Shown here: positions 52,178 through 61,564 of the stretch, in pieces | Layout of the letters: each line of letters opens with the position of its first letter | Numbering within the stretch: the first letter of the stretch is position 1 | Assembly: GCF_002592045.1 (NCBI RefSeq) | Contig: NZ_MEJG01000001.1 | Coordinates: forward strand, 372,001-436,000 | DNA: 64,000 nucleotides | Direction of reading: 5' to 3' | DNA from: Parasaccharibacter apium | GTDB lineage: Bacteria; Pseudomonadota; Alphaproteobacteria; Acetobacterales; Acetobacteraceae | Program-made: the position numbers and the translations under genes | The notes under the pieces: generated by a model | What the model was told of the DNA's origin: nothing | Databases searched by the model: none | The model's input: the letters and a program-made list of their open reading frames with translations, nothing else

Positions 52178-53779
52178 GTGTCTAACCCCAGGCCAGTCGT
52201 TACTCTCGGTACCTATAGCATCAATGTAGCAGCCCTCACCGTGGATAAGTGTGGGGTCGGACATCTGTCGGACCAACGCTTTTGTGTAAAAGCTACATTT
52301 ACGACGCATACTGCAACGAGTTCTTCTGACAAGAAAGTACAAGACTTCTGCTTTACCGACCCAAAAACGGGACGAACCATTAAAGGAAGTTACGATTACT
52401 CATGGGGCAATAAAGCTGTTAATGGCTTTATCATCGGTGATGGCTCGGGTGGTTACTACCTCATTACATCAGCACGGCCAGGTAGTTCATCCTCCAAAAT
52501 TCCGGGTTATACACTACTCGACCCTTGCAGAGCTTCTTATTGTTACGTCAACAAACCATATGAGCCATGGTGTAAAGGGAATTTCTTTATCCTCAACCTT
52601 AACGGCTGTGTTTATTACTTTACACAAGATAATAGCGGCTCCGCCACTGACGGATGCCTAGGCTGGTGCTTTACATTTGATACATGCTTCCTTGCTGGCA
52701 GCCTTATCGAAACACCTGAGGGCTATAAGAAGATTGAAGCCCTTGCTTGCGGGGATATGGTCATGACCTACGACCCCATTTCCCAGCAAAAAACGCCACA
52801 GCCCATCACATGGCTTGGCCATGGTCAGGTCAATATTGATCCGACACACCCGTTGGATATGGCGGGATACCCCGTTCGTATTACAAAAAATGCGATCGCT
52901 GCAGGCATTCCTTTTGACGATCTACTCGTCACTGCGGAGCATTGCCTCTTTTTCGAAGGGCACTTTGTCCCAGCACGTATGATGGTTAACGGCCGTTCAA
53001 TTTATTTTGAAACGTCAGAAACCGTCCCCTCCACATACGATATTTATCACCTCGAAACAGAGACCCATAATATTCTCTCTGCAAATGCGGTCCTCACGGA
53101 AAGCTATTTGAACACGGGTCACCGCGATAACTTTGAAACTATTAGCCAGACAGACACTGTCACGCCGCTTTCCCCCTCACAAAAGCTTTCATGGCAACAT
53201 GATGCTGCAGCACCCCTCTGCACAACCCAAGCCTTTGTCGAGCCGCTCCATCGCGCCATGCTAGAGCGCGCCGAGCGCTTAGGCGTGCCACTCCAACATC
53301 CTTACAAATATGACAAACTCTCTGATGATCCCGAGTTTGCCCTCATGACCGACCAAGGCGATATACTGAGAGAACAACGCACGACAAATGGCTACAAACT
53401 ATTCACCGTGCCACGGCAAACCCGCCAAGTTACACTCGTATCCCGAACAAGCCGTCCTTATGACGTCCATGGCCCCTTTGTTGATGATAGACGCCAGCTC
53501 GGCATACTCGTTGGCGAGATCACCTATTTCAAAAATGGACAATCCCACGCCATTACCGACCATCTCACCACACCGGACCTAGATGGTTGGTTGGAATTGG
53601 ACCCCACGGCAAATGGCCTACGCTGGACAGAAGGCACAGCCATACTTCCCTTACCAGATGATAACCAAGAGCACAGTGTAGGCCATGGGTTACTTGCTAT
53701 CAAAGTCGTAACGGCAGGCCCTTATCTAGATCAATCATATTTCTTATCGGAGGCTGAGAATCGATACATCGCCGCATAA
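52178..53779 (+). CDS. Hint-domain protein 2, cysteine-rich N-terminal domain
   Basis: A 533-residue paralogue of the genes on both sides, starting GTG 52178 (MSNPRPVVTLG). The Hint module begins at C170 in FDTCFLAGSLIETPEGYKK; the B-block is TAEH (252-255) and the module ends near ESYLNTGHR. The C-terminal domain repeats the family motifs (PLCTTQ, PLQHPYK, DVHGPFVDDRR, LRWTEGTAILPLP). What differs is the N-terminal domain: up to and including C170 it has ten Cys residues, where paralogue 3 has one and paralogue 1 has three. The fold is shared, so the Cys have been added or kept selectively. Function unknown. Confidence 0.82.
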   Translation: MSNPRPVVTLGTYSINVAALTVDKCGVGHLSDQRFCVKATFTTHTATSSSDKKVQDFCFTDPKTGRTIKGSYDYSWGNKAVNGFIIGDGSGGYYLITSARPGSSSSKIPGYTLLDPCRASYCYVNKPYEPWCKGNFFILNLNGCVYYFTQDNSGSATDGCLGWCFTFDTCFLAGSLIETPEGYKKIEALACGDMVMTYDPISQQKTPQPITWLGHGQVNIDPTHPLDMAGYPVRITKNAIAAGIPFDDLLVTAEHCLFFEGHFVPARMMVNGRSIYFETSETVPSTYDIYHLETETHNILSANAVLTESYLNTGHRDNFETISQTDTVTPLSPSQKLSWQHDAAAPLCTTQAFVEPLHRAMLERAERLGVPLQHPYKYDKLSDDPEFALMTDQGDILREQRTTNGYKLFTVPRQTRQVTLVSRTSRPYDVHGPFVDDRRQLGILVGEITYFKNGQSHAITDHLTTPDLDGWLELDPTANGLRWTEGTAILPLPDDNQEHSVGHGLLAIKVVTAGPYLDQSYFLSEAENRYIAA

Positions 53780-53811
53780 ACGGCACCTATTTTCAGGAGA
53801 GACAAGAACTC

Positions 53812-53852
53812 GTGAGACAATGGAGTGCTTAAACGGCCCACTCTGTTGTCTC
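53812..53852 (+). terminator. Hairpin after Hint gene 2
   Basis: A 15-bp stem with two G-T wobbles, 53812-53826 with 53838-53852 (TGAGACAA... with ...TTGTCTCA). It lacks an immediate T-run, so efficiency is uncertain. Confidence 0.5.
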
Positions 53853-54296
53853 ATTCCACCTTGAGATAAATATAACCTTACTTTTTTGTGATCGAATCTA
53901 AAATAATCATCCTTATTTAATAAAAATTTCACAACGACATCCTCGCAGAGAATGAGTATAATAAATAAAATATATTGAAATTTATAAAAATCCCATCATT
54001 TTACATATATAAAATAAGGTTATAAAATTTTAGCCATTAGATAGCGCGTAACTTCAATTCATTTTACAATAAAACAAAACAAATGAAAAACTTTCCATGT
54101 TATATTATGGTAATACTTTTAATAATTTATGAACTTGTTTTTGGCTATTGTGTATTGATTGGGTGAAAAATTTTTATTCATAATAATCATACTCTAACCT
54201 TCTTAAAATTACGATATATCTTGCATATCTCTTCCTCTTGATATACTTATCTGAAAATCTTCTACTCCTTTAAATAATTTCGGAGACCGCGTCACC
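53853..54296. other. Strongly AT-rich intergenic stretch before Hint gene 3
   Basis: About 440 bases without a plausible gene, visibly far richer in A and T than the rest of the window. It ends in CGGAG, the ribosome site of the third Hint gene. Several TATA-like strings are present but none can be assigned as promoter with confidence. Confidence 0.55.
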
Positions 54297-55907
54297 ATGA
54301 CCGACAATAACCCACGCCCCGTTGTTGCTGTTGGTGATTACCAGATTAATTTTGCCACATTACGACTAGACTCTAATGGCTTTGGCACTCTCTCCAACCA
54401 ACATTATAACGTCCAAGCCACCTTTACCACACATACATCTACAGGCCCTTCAGACCTAAAAGTCCAAGACTTCACCTTTACAGACACCAAAGGGAATGTT
54501 ATTAAAGGAAGCTACGATTATTCTTGGGGAAACAAAGCTATCAACGGTTTTATCATTGGTGATGGCTCTGGCGGTTATTACGTTATCACCTCTGCTATAC
54601 TTGGCAGTTCATCCTCTACAATCTCGGGTGATCAACCAATCAACCCCAGTATGACCCAATATAACTACCCCTACCCTTTCGGTAACATCCCGGGAGATTG
54701 GGCAACTGCTAACTTCTTTTTCCTTAATCTAAATGGCACAGTGTACGCGCTCCGGCAGGATAATAGTGGCACTGCGACTGACGGTCAGATTGCCAACCCT
54801 AGTACCCATGCCGACAACCAATTTACGTTTGATACATGCTTCCTAGCTGGTAGCCTCATCGAAACACCAGACGGGTATAAAAAAATAGAAACCCTAAAAG
54901 CAGGCGATATCGTCCTAACTTACGACCCTCAGAATAACCGTAAATCCCCACAACCCATCCAATGGGTCGGACAAAGTACCGCAAAAATTACCCCTAACAC
55001 ACAGCTCGAAATGGCCGGATACCCCGTCAAAATCTCCAAAAACGCTATCTCAGAGGGCGTCCCACATCAAGACCTCCTCATCACACCAGAGCATTGCATC
55101 TTCATCAATGGTAATTTCATCCCCGTCCGTATGCTCGTAAATGGACAATCAATCTTCTTCGACACAGCCACAGACAAAAAAGAATACCCCATCTACCATA
55201 TCGAAATGCAAAAACACTCCATCATTTGTGCAAATGGCCTCCTCTCAGAAAGCTATCTCGATACAGGAAATAGACATACCTTCACTAACTTAAACGACCC
55301 TACCGACGTCATATCACTGCACAATACAAAACAACTCTCTTGGGAAAAGGATGCCGCTGCCCCTCTCTGTACAGACCAAAATATCGTCGAGCCTTTGCAT
55401 CACGAAATCCTAACACGCGCACAAAAACTCAAAATGCCCGTCCAACACCCCTATAAGGAAGAACAACTAACAGACGACCCCGCCTTCACCATCATGACAG
55501 ATGATGGAACTATCCTGCACCAACAACGCGTCGTCAATGGATACGCTATCTTCTCCGTGCCAAGCCATGCTACCCAGGTCACGCTGCTCTCAAATGTAAG
55601 CCGCCCTTGTGACGTCAAAGGTCCTTTCGTCGATGATAGACGGCAATTAGGGGTCCTCATCGGCCATATCACTTACTTCCACAGTGGACAATCTCACGAC
55701 ATCTCCACCCATCTGACGACCCCAGACCTCCAAGGATGGAACACGCTAGAAGAAAATACTGGCCTCCGTTGGACCAAAGGCGCTGCAAAACTCCCGCTCC
55801 CCGTCCAAAACCATAGCAATGAAGCAGGATTGCTCGCTATCCAAGTCGTAACAGGGGGGCCATATGCCGCTCCCAAACCATTCCTCTTCAGCCAAAAAGT
55901 CGCTTAA
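54297..55907 (+). CDS. Hint-domain protein 3
   Basis: A 536-residue paralogue starting at ATG 54297 (MTDNNPRPVV). The N-terminal domain (1-180) has GSYDYSWGNKAINGFIIGDG but no Cys before the Hint start. The Hint module opens with C181 in FDTCFLAGSLIETPDGYKK; its B-block is TPEH (263-266), with Pro where the other two copies have Ala. It ends near ESYLDTGNRHTF. The C-terminal domain matches the others (PLCTDQ, PVQHPYK, DVKGPFVDDRR, LRWTKGAAKLPLP). Codons are somewhat more AT-rich than in copies 1 and 2. A terminator follows. Confidence 0.82.
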   Translation: MTDNNPRPVVAVGDYQINFATLRLDSNGFGTLSNQHYNVQATFTTHTSTGPSDLKVQDFTFTDTKGNVIKGSYDYSWGNKAINGFIIGDGSGGYYVITSAILGSSSSTISGDQPINPSMTQYNYPYPFGNIPGDWATANFFFLNLNGTVYALRQDNSGTATDGQIANPSTHADNQFTFDTCFLAGSLIETPDGYKKIETLKAGDIVLTYDPQNNRKSPQPIQWVGQSTAKITPNTQLEMAGYPVKISKNAISEGVPHQDLLITPEHCIFINGNFIPVRMLVNGQSIFFDTATDKKEYPIYHIEMQKHSIICANGLLSESYLDTGNRHTFTNLNDPTDVISLHNTKQLSWEKDAAAPLCTDQNIVEPLHHEILTRAQKLKMPVQHPYKEEQLTDDPAFTIMTDDGTILHQQRVVNGYAIFSVPSHATQVTLLSNVSRPCDVKGPFVDDRRQLGVLIGHITYFHSGQSHDISTHLTTPDLQGWNTLEENTGLRWTKGAAKLPLPVQNHSNEAGLLAIQVVTGGPYAAPKPFLFSQKVA

Positions 55908-55917
55908 AATCAAATAT

Positions 55918-55950
55918 GGCGGCCCGGTAATGGGGCCGCCTTCTATTTTT
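55918..55950. terminator. Intrinsic terminator after Hint gene 3
   Basis: Perfect 8-bp GC stem, GGCGGCCC (55918-55925) with GGGCCGCC (55933-55940), then TTCTATTTTT. It also lies just behind the convergent lipoprotein gene. Confidence 0.85.
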
Positions 55951-56656
55951 ATTGTCCAATTGTTTTCACAGAGCTAGGCAAGCCTAACTCTTGACGATCA
56001 CTTAGAGTTGGCGTCCAGTCCTCAACACGCGTATTGAGCGACCCCTCCCCGTGGAATTCCCTTAACCGTTTTTGGGAATGTTTGCTGATATGCTTATGGA
56101 GGTGCGGATGCTTCCTCCGCGCTAAGCGACTAATATCCACCTCTACTTGCCGTGTCGTGACATCACTCTCAGGCGAAAGTGCAAGAGCACTCCACACAAA
56201 AGCAGGCGGAACAACATTATATTGTGAACGCCCGCCCGATTGAGCGGCAGCGTCATCATGGATAGAAAATTGCGGGCGAATGACAAGGAGCCAATTCCCC
56301 TCCGGCAAATTATTAAACACAAGCCGGCACCCCGACCCTAAACTTACACGGCGTACTAGTGGCTCTGCCTGATGTCCTAGCTTTTCTTTAAAGCCCACTT
56401 GCGCCAAATCAACACGCAAATAATTCCGATAAAATTTTGTATCAGGCAACAACATCACATCTTTTTCAGCCACGTTACACTGTAATGCTTGGTGCAAACC
56501 ATCATTACCAACAACCTGAACGGCCAATGTTTTATTGCCAGGATTCTTTGCCCATGCCACTTGGTCTGGCTTAAAATTTGTATTGTAGCCATCACAGCCA
56601 CTTACTAACAACGTTAACCCCATAAGGGCACAAAGAGTATATTTATAATGTTTCAT
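55949..56656 (-). CDS. Predicted lipoprotein of unknown function
   Basis: A 235-residue protein with a lipoprotein signal: MKHYKYTLCALMGLTLLVSG then C21 (lipobox LVSGC). The mature part is beta-rich with VRRVSLGSGCRLVFNNLPEGNW and a basic His/Lys/Arg-rich segment near residue 180-205 (HPHLHKHISKHSQKR). I recognise no domain. It is convergent with Hint gene 3 and shares its terminator region, and is divergent from the DUF2272 gene. Confidence 0.65.
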   Translation of the reverse strand: MKHYKYTLCALMGLTLLVSGCDGYNTNFKPDQVAWAKNPGNKTLAVQVVGNDGLHQALQCNVAEKDVMLLPDTKFYRNYLRVDLAQVGFKEKLGHQAEPLVRRVSLGSGCRLVFNNLPEGNWLLVIRPQFSIHDDAAAQSGGRSQYNVVPPAFVWSALALSPESDVTTRQVEVDISRLARRKHPHLHKHISKHSQKRLREFHGEGSLNTRVEDWTPTLSDRQELGLPSSVKTIGQ

Positions 56657-56780
56657 TCTACTTACACCTTCTCCACTATCGTAAAGTCGCTAAACGCCTC
56701 TTGTCTTTACCTTGTAAAAACAGTTTACTCTTTACCTCATATACGTCAGAGATAGCCAATAAAGCAACATAGGGCCTATC

Positions 56781-57731
56781 ATGCAGACCATTTCTTCTTC
56801 TCGTCCCCATGCTTCTTCCTCTTTCCGCCAGAACAAAAACTCCGTAAAAAAGATTATATCGTTATACGGGCTCATGCTGCTCGCAGCCTGCGCTAACTCA
56901 CCCAAAAAACCTGCCCTTACTCCTATGAGCCAGTATGCAGACGGCCATACCGGCCCTTTAGGGTATGACGACCACGTCCCCGCCTTTGCGAGCGAAAATT
57001 TCGCTCCCTTTAACCGCCAAGATGTCGCTGCGATCGCCCTGCGCGAATGGCGGATGTTCGGCAGCCCCGTAGCCGATGCAGACCCCCATGACCGGCCAGA
57101 ACCAAGCAGCCCCGCCCTCAAGCCTGAACGCCTCCCCGGCCTATGGCAGCGCATTGGGGAATATTGGTGGATAGGCCAACCCCCTGAGGAAACAGAGAGC
57201 CGTTGGACAGGCCGCACAGACGGTGATGGCCGCCTCTTCCCCGCCGCTAAAGATGGTAATTATGCGTGGTCTGCGGCCTTTATTTCGTACGTTATGCGCG
57301 TAGGGGGGGCGAATATTCGCTTCCCATATTCGCCTAACCACGCCACCTATATCAATGTCGCTGCCTCTGGCAATAATCCGGGCATCACAGCGCAAAATCC
57401 CGCCTCTTACGCCCCACAACGCGGGGATATACTCTGCGTAGGGCGGGGACGGAGCAGCAGCATCACCTTCTCTATGCTGCCCACCCCTTACGGCTTCCCC
57501 GCCCATTGCGGCATTGTTGTTGCTACAGGCCAAAATGCCGAGCCTTTCGGGCGGGAAATCAGCATCATTGGTGGGAATGTGGATGATGCTGTCGCCCTCA
57601 CCCATGTCCCAACCGATGCAAGCGGCCATGTCAGCAGCCCAGAGGGCCAAAGCTATGATAGCCGCTACCCGTGGTGCGTCATCCTTACCCCCCGCTATGA
57701 GGCCGAGACAGACCCTAATAGCGGGCAATAA
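56781..57731 (+). CDS. DUF2272 lipoprotein
   Basis: A 316-residue protein with a lipobox (LLAAC, C37) after an unusually long polar start of about 24 residues; a later true start is possible but no better ATG is seen. The mature part matches DUF2272: WSAAFISYVMRVGG near residue 160, a PQRGDILCVGR block, and FPAHCGIVVA. These resemble the NlpC/P60-like papain fold, with His-Cys elements that may be catalytic. A cell-wall hydrolase role is inferred from the fold, not shown. It is divergent from another lipoprotein gene. Confidence 0.8.
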   Translation: MQTISSSRPHASSSFRQNKNSVKKIISLYGLMLLAACANSPKKPALTPMSQYADGHTGPLGYDDHVPAFASENFAPFNRQDVAAIALREWRMFGSPVADADPHDRPEPSSPALKPERLPGLWQRIGEYWWIGQPPEETESRWTGRTDGDGRLFPAAKDGNYAWSAAFISYVMRVGGANIRFPYSPNHATYINVAASGNNPGITAQNPASYAPQRGDILCVGRGRSSSITFSMLPTPYGFPAHCGIVVATGQNAEPFGREISIIGGNVDDAVALTHVPTDASGHVSSPEGQSYDSRYPWCVILTPRYEAETDPNSGQ

Positions 57732-57743
57732 GGCAAAGGAGGC

Positions 57744-58115
57744 CTATTTTACAGGGAGGCCACAGGCCTTCCACCCCGTGCCGGGGCCGTGCTTATCCTC
57801 AAAACCATCAGCGACATTAGTGAGCGTTTGGTACCCAGCCTGCGCAGCTAATGTCGCCGCCTTTTGCGAGCGCACACCAGAGCGACAAATGAAGAAAAGC
57901 GGCGTGGCCTTATCCGGCACCGCTTGCTCTAAGGCATGAATAAACTCAGCCTCGCTCCCCGCTCCCCATGTTAAAGCGACAAGCTTCCTGCCTATGCTAC
58001 CAAGCTCTGGCATGCCCACCTGTGCCCATTCCTCTGGCGTACGGACATCAACCAATACGGCTTGCGCCTCATTTTGCAAGCTGGACCATACCTCTTTTGC
58101 AGTGCTTTGTTTCAT
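57744..58115 (-). CDS. Rhodanese-like sulfurtransferase domain protein
   Basis: A 123-residue single rhodanese domain with the active-site loop CRSGVRS (C77), the start VLVDVRTPEEW, and the end region YQTLTNVADGFE. Such proteins carry a persulfide on the Cys and donate sulfur. It is cytosolic (no signal). It lies divergent from cysK, a sulfur-assimilation gene, which fits but does not prove a link. Confidence 0.88.
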   Translation of the reverse strand: MKQSTAKEVWSSLQNEAQAVLVDVRTPEEWAQVGMPELGSIGRKLVALTWGAGSEAEFIHALEQAVPDKATPLFFICRSGVRSQKAATLAAQAGYQTLTNVADGFEDKHGPGTGWKACGLPVK

Positions 58116-58264
58116 CCTACTTCCTTCTGTTGAATCTAAAATTCACGATTATATATGGGTTATAATACCCTTCCACGCTATTTAACGTGGTTCATAATGA
58201 TGATACCCTATTTCACACGTTAAAAGCGATTCATTCCGTCGATCAGAAACAACCGGATTCTCTC

Positions 58265-59272
58265 ATGCCTCTCACGTCACCTTGCCCCTCTTTGATTCAG
58301 GCCATCGGCAATACGCCACTCATTCGCCTCCGCCATGCCTCGGAGAGTACGGGCTGTAACATCTACGGCAAAGCAGAGTTCATGAATCCTGGTGGCTCGG
58401 TAAAGGACAGAGCCGCTCTCTCCATCATTCAAGATGGTTTTGCCCGTGGCGTGCTGCAAAAAGGCGGTACGATTGTCGAAGGTACGGCAGGTAATACAGG
58501 CATCGGCATCACACTCGTTGCCCATGCACTCGGCTGCAAAGCTGTTATTGTGGTGCCAGAAACCCAAAGCCGGGAGAAGCTAGACTTCCTGCGGATGATC
58601 GGGGCAGACCTCCGCCTCGTCCCCGCTAAACCTTATCGCGACCCCGGCAATTATGTGCATGTCTCCCGCCGTTTAGCCGAAGAAACAGGGGCCTTCTGGG
58701 CGAATCAATTTGATAATACCGCCAACCGTGAGGCCCATCGCACCACCACCGCACCAGAGATTTGGTCCCAATTACAGGGTAAAGTCGATGCATTTACCTG
58801 CTCCTGCGGCTCTGGTGGAACATTAGCCGGTATGGCCTTCGGCCTGCGCGAACTCGCCCAACGTGATGGTGCAAAAACCCCCGACATCGTCCTTGCCGAC
58901 CCAGAAGGCTCCGGCCTTTATGGGTGGGTCACGGCAAATGACCTCAGCATAAGCGGGGGCTCCATCACCGAAGGGATTGGCCAATCCCGCGTTACAGCAA
59001 ACCTAGAAGGTTGCGCCCCCGATCATGCTGAACGCATCCCCGATGCGGAAGCTTTGGAACAAATCTATCATCTCACAATGGAGGAAGGACTTTCCGTTGG
59101 GGGGTCATCAGGCATTAATATTGCTGCGGCTATCCGCACAGCCCGCCGGTTAGGGCCGGGGCATAACATCGTCACTATCCTCAGCGATGGCGGGGCGCGT
59201 TATCAATCCAAGCTTTTCAACCCGGATTTCCTCCGCAGTAAGAACCTCCCTACCCCACCTTGGATGTCATAA
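58265..59272 (+). CDS. cysK: Cysteine synthase A (O-acetylserine sulfhydrylase)
   Basis: A 335-residue PLP enzyme making cysteine from O-acetylserine and sulfide. PLP lysine K47 is in NPGGSVKDRAA; EGTAGNTGIG and the end motif SVGGSSGIN are family marks. ATG 58265 is chosen because it starts right before SLIQAIGNTPLIRL; the frame is open back to 58187 (GTG). The leader holds a short inverted repeat CCACG/CGTGG (58173-58190) and a TATAAT at 58161-58166. A cystathionine beta-synthase is less likely because no regulatory domain follows. Confidence 0.92.
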   Translation: MPLTSPCPSLIQAIGNTPLIRLRHASESTGCNIYGKAEFMNPGGSVKDRAALSIIQDGFARGVLQKGGTIVEGTAGNTGIGITLVAHALGCKAVIVVPETQSREKLDFLRMIGADLRLVPAKPYRDPGNYVHVSRRLAEETGAFWANQFDNTANREAHRTTTAPEIWSQLQGKVDAFTCSCGSGGTLAGMAFGLRELAQRDGAKTPDIVLADPEGSGLYGWVTANDLSISGGSITEGIGQSRVTANLEGCAPDHAERIPDAEALEQIYHLTMEEGLSVGGSSGINIAAAIRTARRLGPGHNIVTILSDGGARYQSKLFNPDFLRSKNLPTPPWMS

Positions 59273-59291
59273 ACCGCTTCACGCTCCGCCC

Positions 59292-60620
59292 TCACCGGCG
59301 AAGCAAACGCGCGGCAAAGAAGCCATCCATGCCCCCTTCTGCAACATTCATCCCCGGATGAGTGCGAAAATACCCTTCCTCCGTCCGTGCGCGCGGTAGG
59401 GCAGCAAGCTCCTCCTCCGTAAAGGGAGATAACTCCCACCGCCCATCTTCTAACGCATGGGCAATGCGCTGGGGGCCTTCTTCATCCTGTAATGAACAAA
59501 CAGCGTAAAGCAACATCCCACCGGGCTTGAGCATCTCATAGGCCGCATCAATAAATCGGTCTTGCCCAGCAGCCAGCGTGGCGATATCGCGTGGCCGTTT
59601 AATCCACAACACATCAGGATGCCGCCGCAACGTCCCCGTGGCCGAGCAAGGCGCATCCAACAACACAGCATCCAAGGGGGCTGATGGACGCCAGCGCAGC
59701 GCATCCCCCACAACAATCTCCGCTTTTAAACGCAGACGGGCCAGATTTTCGCGCAGCCTCTGGGCACGTGGTTTTTCACGCTCTACAGCCACCACATCAG
59801 CCCCTGCACAAAGGAGCTGCGCTGTCTTGCCCCCCGGAGCTGCGCATAAATCCGCCACGCGCTTGCCGCTCATATCGCCCATCAACCGCACCGGCATAGC
59901 CGCCGCCATATCTTGCGCCCAAAACTGCCCTTCCTCAAAACCAGGTAAGGCAGAGAGTTTCGTCCCCGCAGGGTAACGCACGCTCCCTGTTGGTAAGGTC
60001 TTACCCCCTTCTGGGGCCTCACAACCGGGTTTGAGCGTCACATCAAGAGGGGCTTCTTGGTAAAAACCTTGCGTAATAGACCGCGCGCGCCGCCCCCATG
60101 CGCTCCATAACCACGGCGGCACATCCAACCGCGCATCATCCAGCCCTTCCTTTAGCGTATCCGCTTCCCGCGCCACACGGCGCAACACAGCATTTGCAAG
60201 CCCTGCAAAAGGTGACAGCCCTCGCCGATGCAGCAAATCCACAATCGTGCCGACTGCCGCATGGGGCGGCGTTTGGAGCGGCAAAAGCTGTGCCACACCT
60301 AGTAATAATGCACAGCGTACAGGCTCCGGCGGTTGACGCCGCAAAAGCGGTTGGAGCAGCTCCGTCATACTGCCCAAATGCCGCAAAGTCGCTGCGGCAA
60401 GCCGGTGCGCTGCGGCCCTATCGCGCCCTTCACATGGACTACGCTCTAAGGTCGTCTCCAGCATCCGGCGATGCTCCACCACACCGCAGACAATATCGAA
60501 GGCTAAATCCCGCACCGGGTCTTCATGGCGCGATATAGAGGCAGGACGTACCGTTTTACGGCGGCCTCGCCCCCCTTTAGGGCGTGCAGAGGCAGGACGA
60601 GGAGAAGAAGCATGTGTCAT
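59292..60620 (-). CDS. rsmB: 16S rRNA m5C967 methyltransferase
   Basis: A 442-residue RsmB/Sun-family methyltransferase. The N-terminal NusB-like domain (residues about 35-160) precedes the SAM-binding motif DLCAAPGGKTAQL. Catalytic-type DAPCSATG follows, with a second Cys in LLYAVCSLQDEEG. Start MTHASSPR at 60620 is preferred over an in-frame start at 60701, because the extra 27 residues overlap the neighbouring promoter. The first 30 residues are Arg/Lys-rich. It is divergent from the YggS-type gene and convergent with cysK. Confidence 0.92.
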   Translation of the reverse strand: MTHASSPRPASARPKGGRGRRKTVRPASISRHEDPVRDLAFDIVCGVVEHRRMLETTLERSPCEGRDRAAAHRLAAATLRHLGSMTELLQPLLRRQPPEPVRCALLLGVAQLLPLQTPPHAAVGTIVDLLHRRGLSPFAGLANAVLRRVAREADTLKEGLDDARLDVPPWLWSAWGRRARSITQGFYQEAPLDVTLKPGCEAPEGGKTLPTGSVRYPAGTKLSALPGFEEGQFWAQDMAAAMPVRLMGDMSGKRVADLCAAPGGKTAQLLCAGADVVAVEREKPRAQRLRENLARLRLKAEIVVGDALRWRPSAPLDAVLLDAPCSATGTLRRHPDVLWIKRPRDIATLAAGQDRFIDAAYEMLKPGGMLLYAVCSLQDEEGPQRIAHALEDGRWELSPFTEEELAALPRARTEEGYFRTHPGMNVAEGGMDGFFAARLLRR

Positions 60621-60721
60621 GCGCCCGTTTTCGGGAGTTACATATAGGAAAGTCAAGAGGGTTTTTATAGCAGCCTTAAGAAGCTCTTGACCCCTCCCCA
60701 TAAAGAGAGTGCAATCCCCCC

Positions 60722-61405
60722 ATGACGCAGAATCACTCCATCGCCCAAGCCCTCACCGAAATTCGCAACCAGATGGCCACGGCCTGCCATAACGCGCATA
60801 GGCAAGCTGATGAGGTTCAGCTTGTTGCTGTCAGCAAGTTCCATCCCCAAGAGGCCGTGCGGGAAGCTCTCAAAGCAGGGCAACGCATTTTTGGTGAGAA
60901 TCGCGTCCAAGAAGCAGCCGCAAAGTTCCCCGCTTTACGAGAGGAATGGCCGGATCTTAGGCTCCATCTCATCGGCAGCTTACAAACAAATAAAGCCGTT
61001 GAAGCCTGCGCTCTCGCCGATGTGATTGAAAGCCTAGACCGCCCCTCCCTCAGCACCGCGCTGGAAAAAGCGGCCCAAAAAACAGGTCGCCTACCGGAGC
61101 TTTTTGTTCAGGTCAATATTGGCGATGAGCCACAAAAATCCGGCATTAGCCCCTTAGAGGCTGACCGATTTATCGAAGATGCTCTCTCACGTTTTGGAAG
61201 CCACGTTAAAGGATTGATGGCCATCCCGCCTCTCCATGCGGACCCACGGCCTTTCTTCCAAAAGCTTGCTCGCCTCAATCGCCGCCATGGCCTACCAGCA
61301 CTCTCTATGGGAATGTCGGCTGATTTTGACGTCGCCATTGCTGAAGGGGCTACAATCATCCGTGTTGGCACCGCCATTTTTGGAGACCGTCCCGCCAGCC
61401 CATAA
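60722..61405 (+). CDS. YggS/PROSC-type PLP homeostasis protein
   Basis: A 227-residue PLP-binding TIM-barrel protein of the YggS family. The PLP lysine is K39 in AVSKFHP, and FGENRVQEA, HLIGSLQTNK, VQVNIGDEPQKSGI and LSMGMSADFDVAIAEGATIIRVGTAIFG (last block residues about 195-222) are standard. It manages free PLP and has no known catalytic turnover. It precedes kup by 159 bases. Confidence 0.93.
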   Translation: MTQNHSIAQALTEIRNQMATACHNAHRQADEVQLVAVSKFHPQEAVREALKAGQRIFGENRVQEAAAKFPALREEWPDLRLHLIGSLQTNKAVEACALADVIESLDRPSLSTALEKAAQKTGRLPELFVQVNIGDEPQKSGISPLEADRFIEDALSRFGSHVKGLMAIPPLHADPRPFFQKLARLNRRHGLPALSMGMSADFDVAIAEGATIIRVGTAIFGDRPASP

Positions 61406-61564
61406 CGACATAAAAGAGAGTTTTTTGCCCTTTCCGTCTTGCATTTTACATAAAAAAACTGTCATGAAGCCAGAATCATAGTCAGTGCCCCTATGTGACG
61501 GGGCGTTACTGCCTGTCTTCCTGCGGGGGATGGGTGTCTATCAGTCAAACAGGATGATTTCTCC

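Noticed and set aside
61406-61564. Riboswitch in the kup leader
   Set aside because: Small inverted repeats are present, but no consensus of a c-di-AMP or other known aptamer could be recognised.
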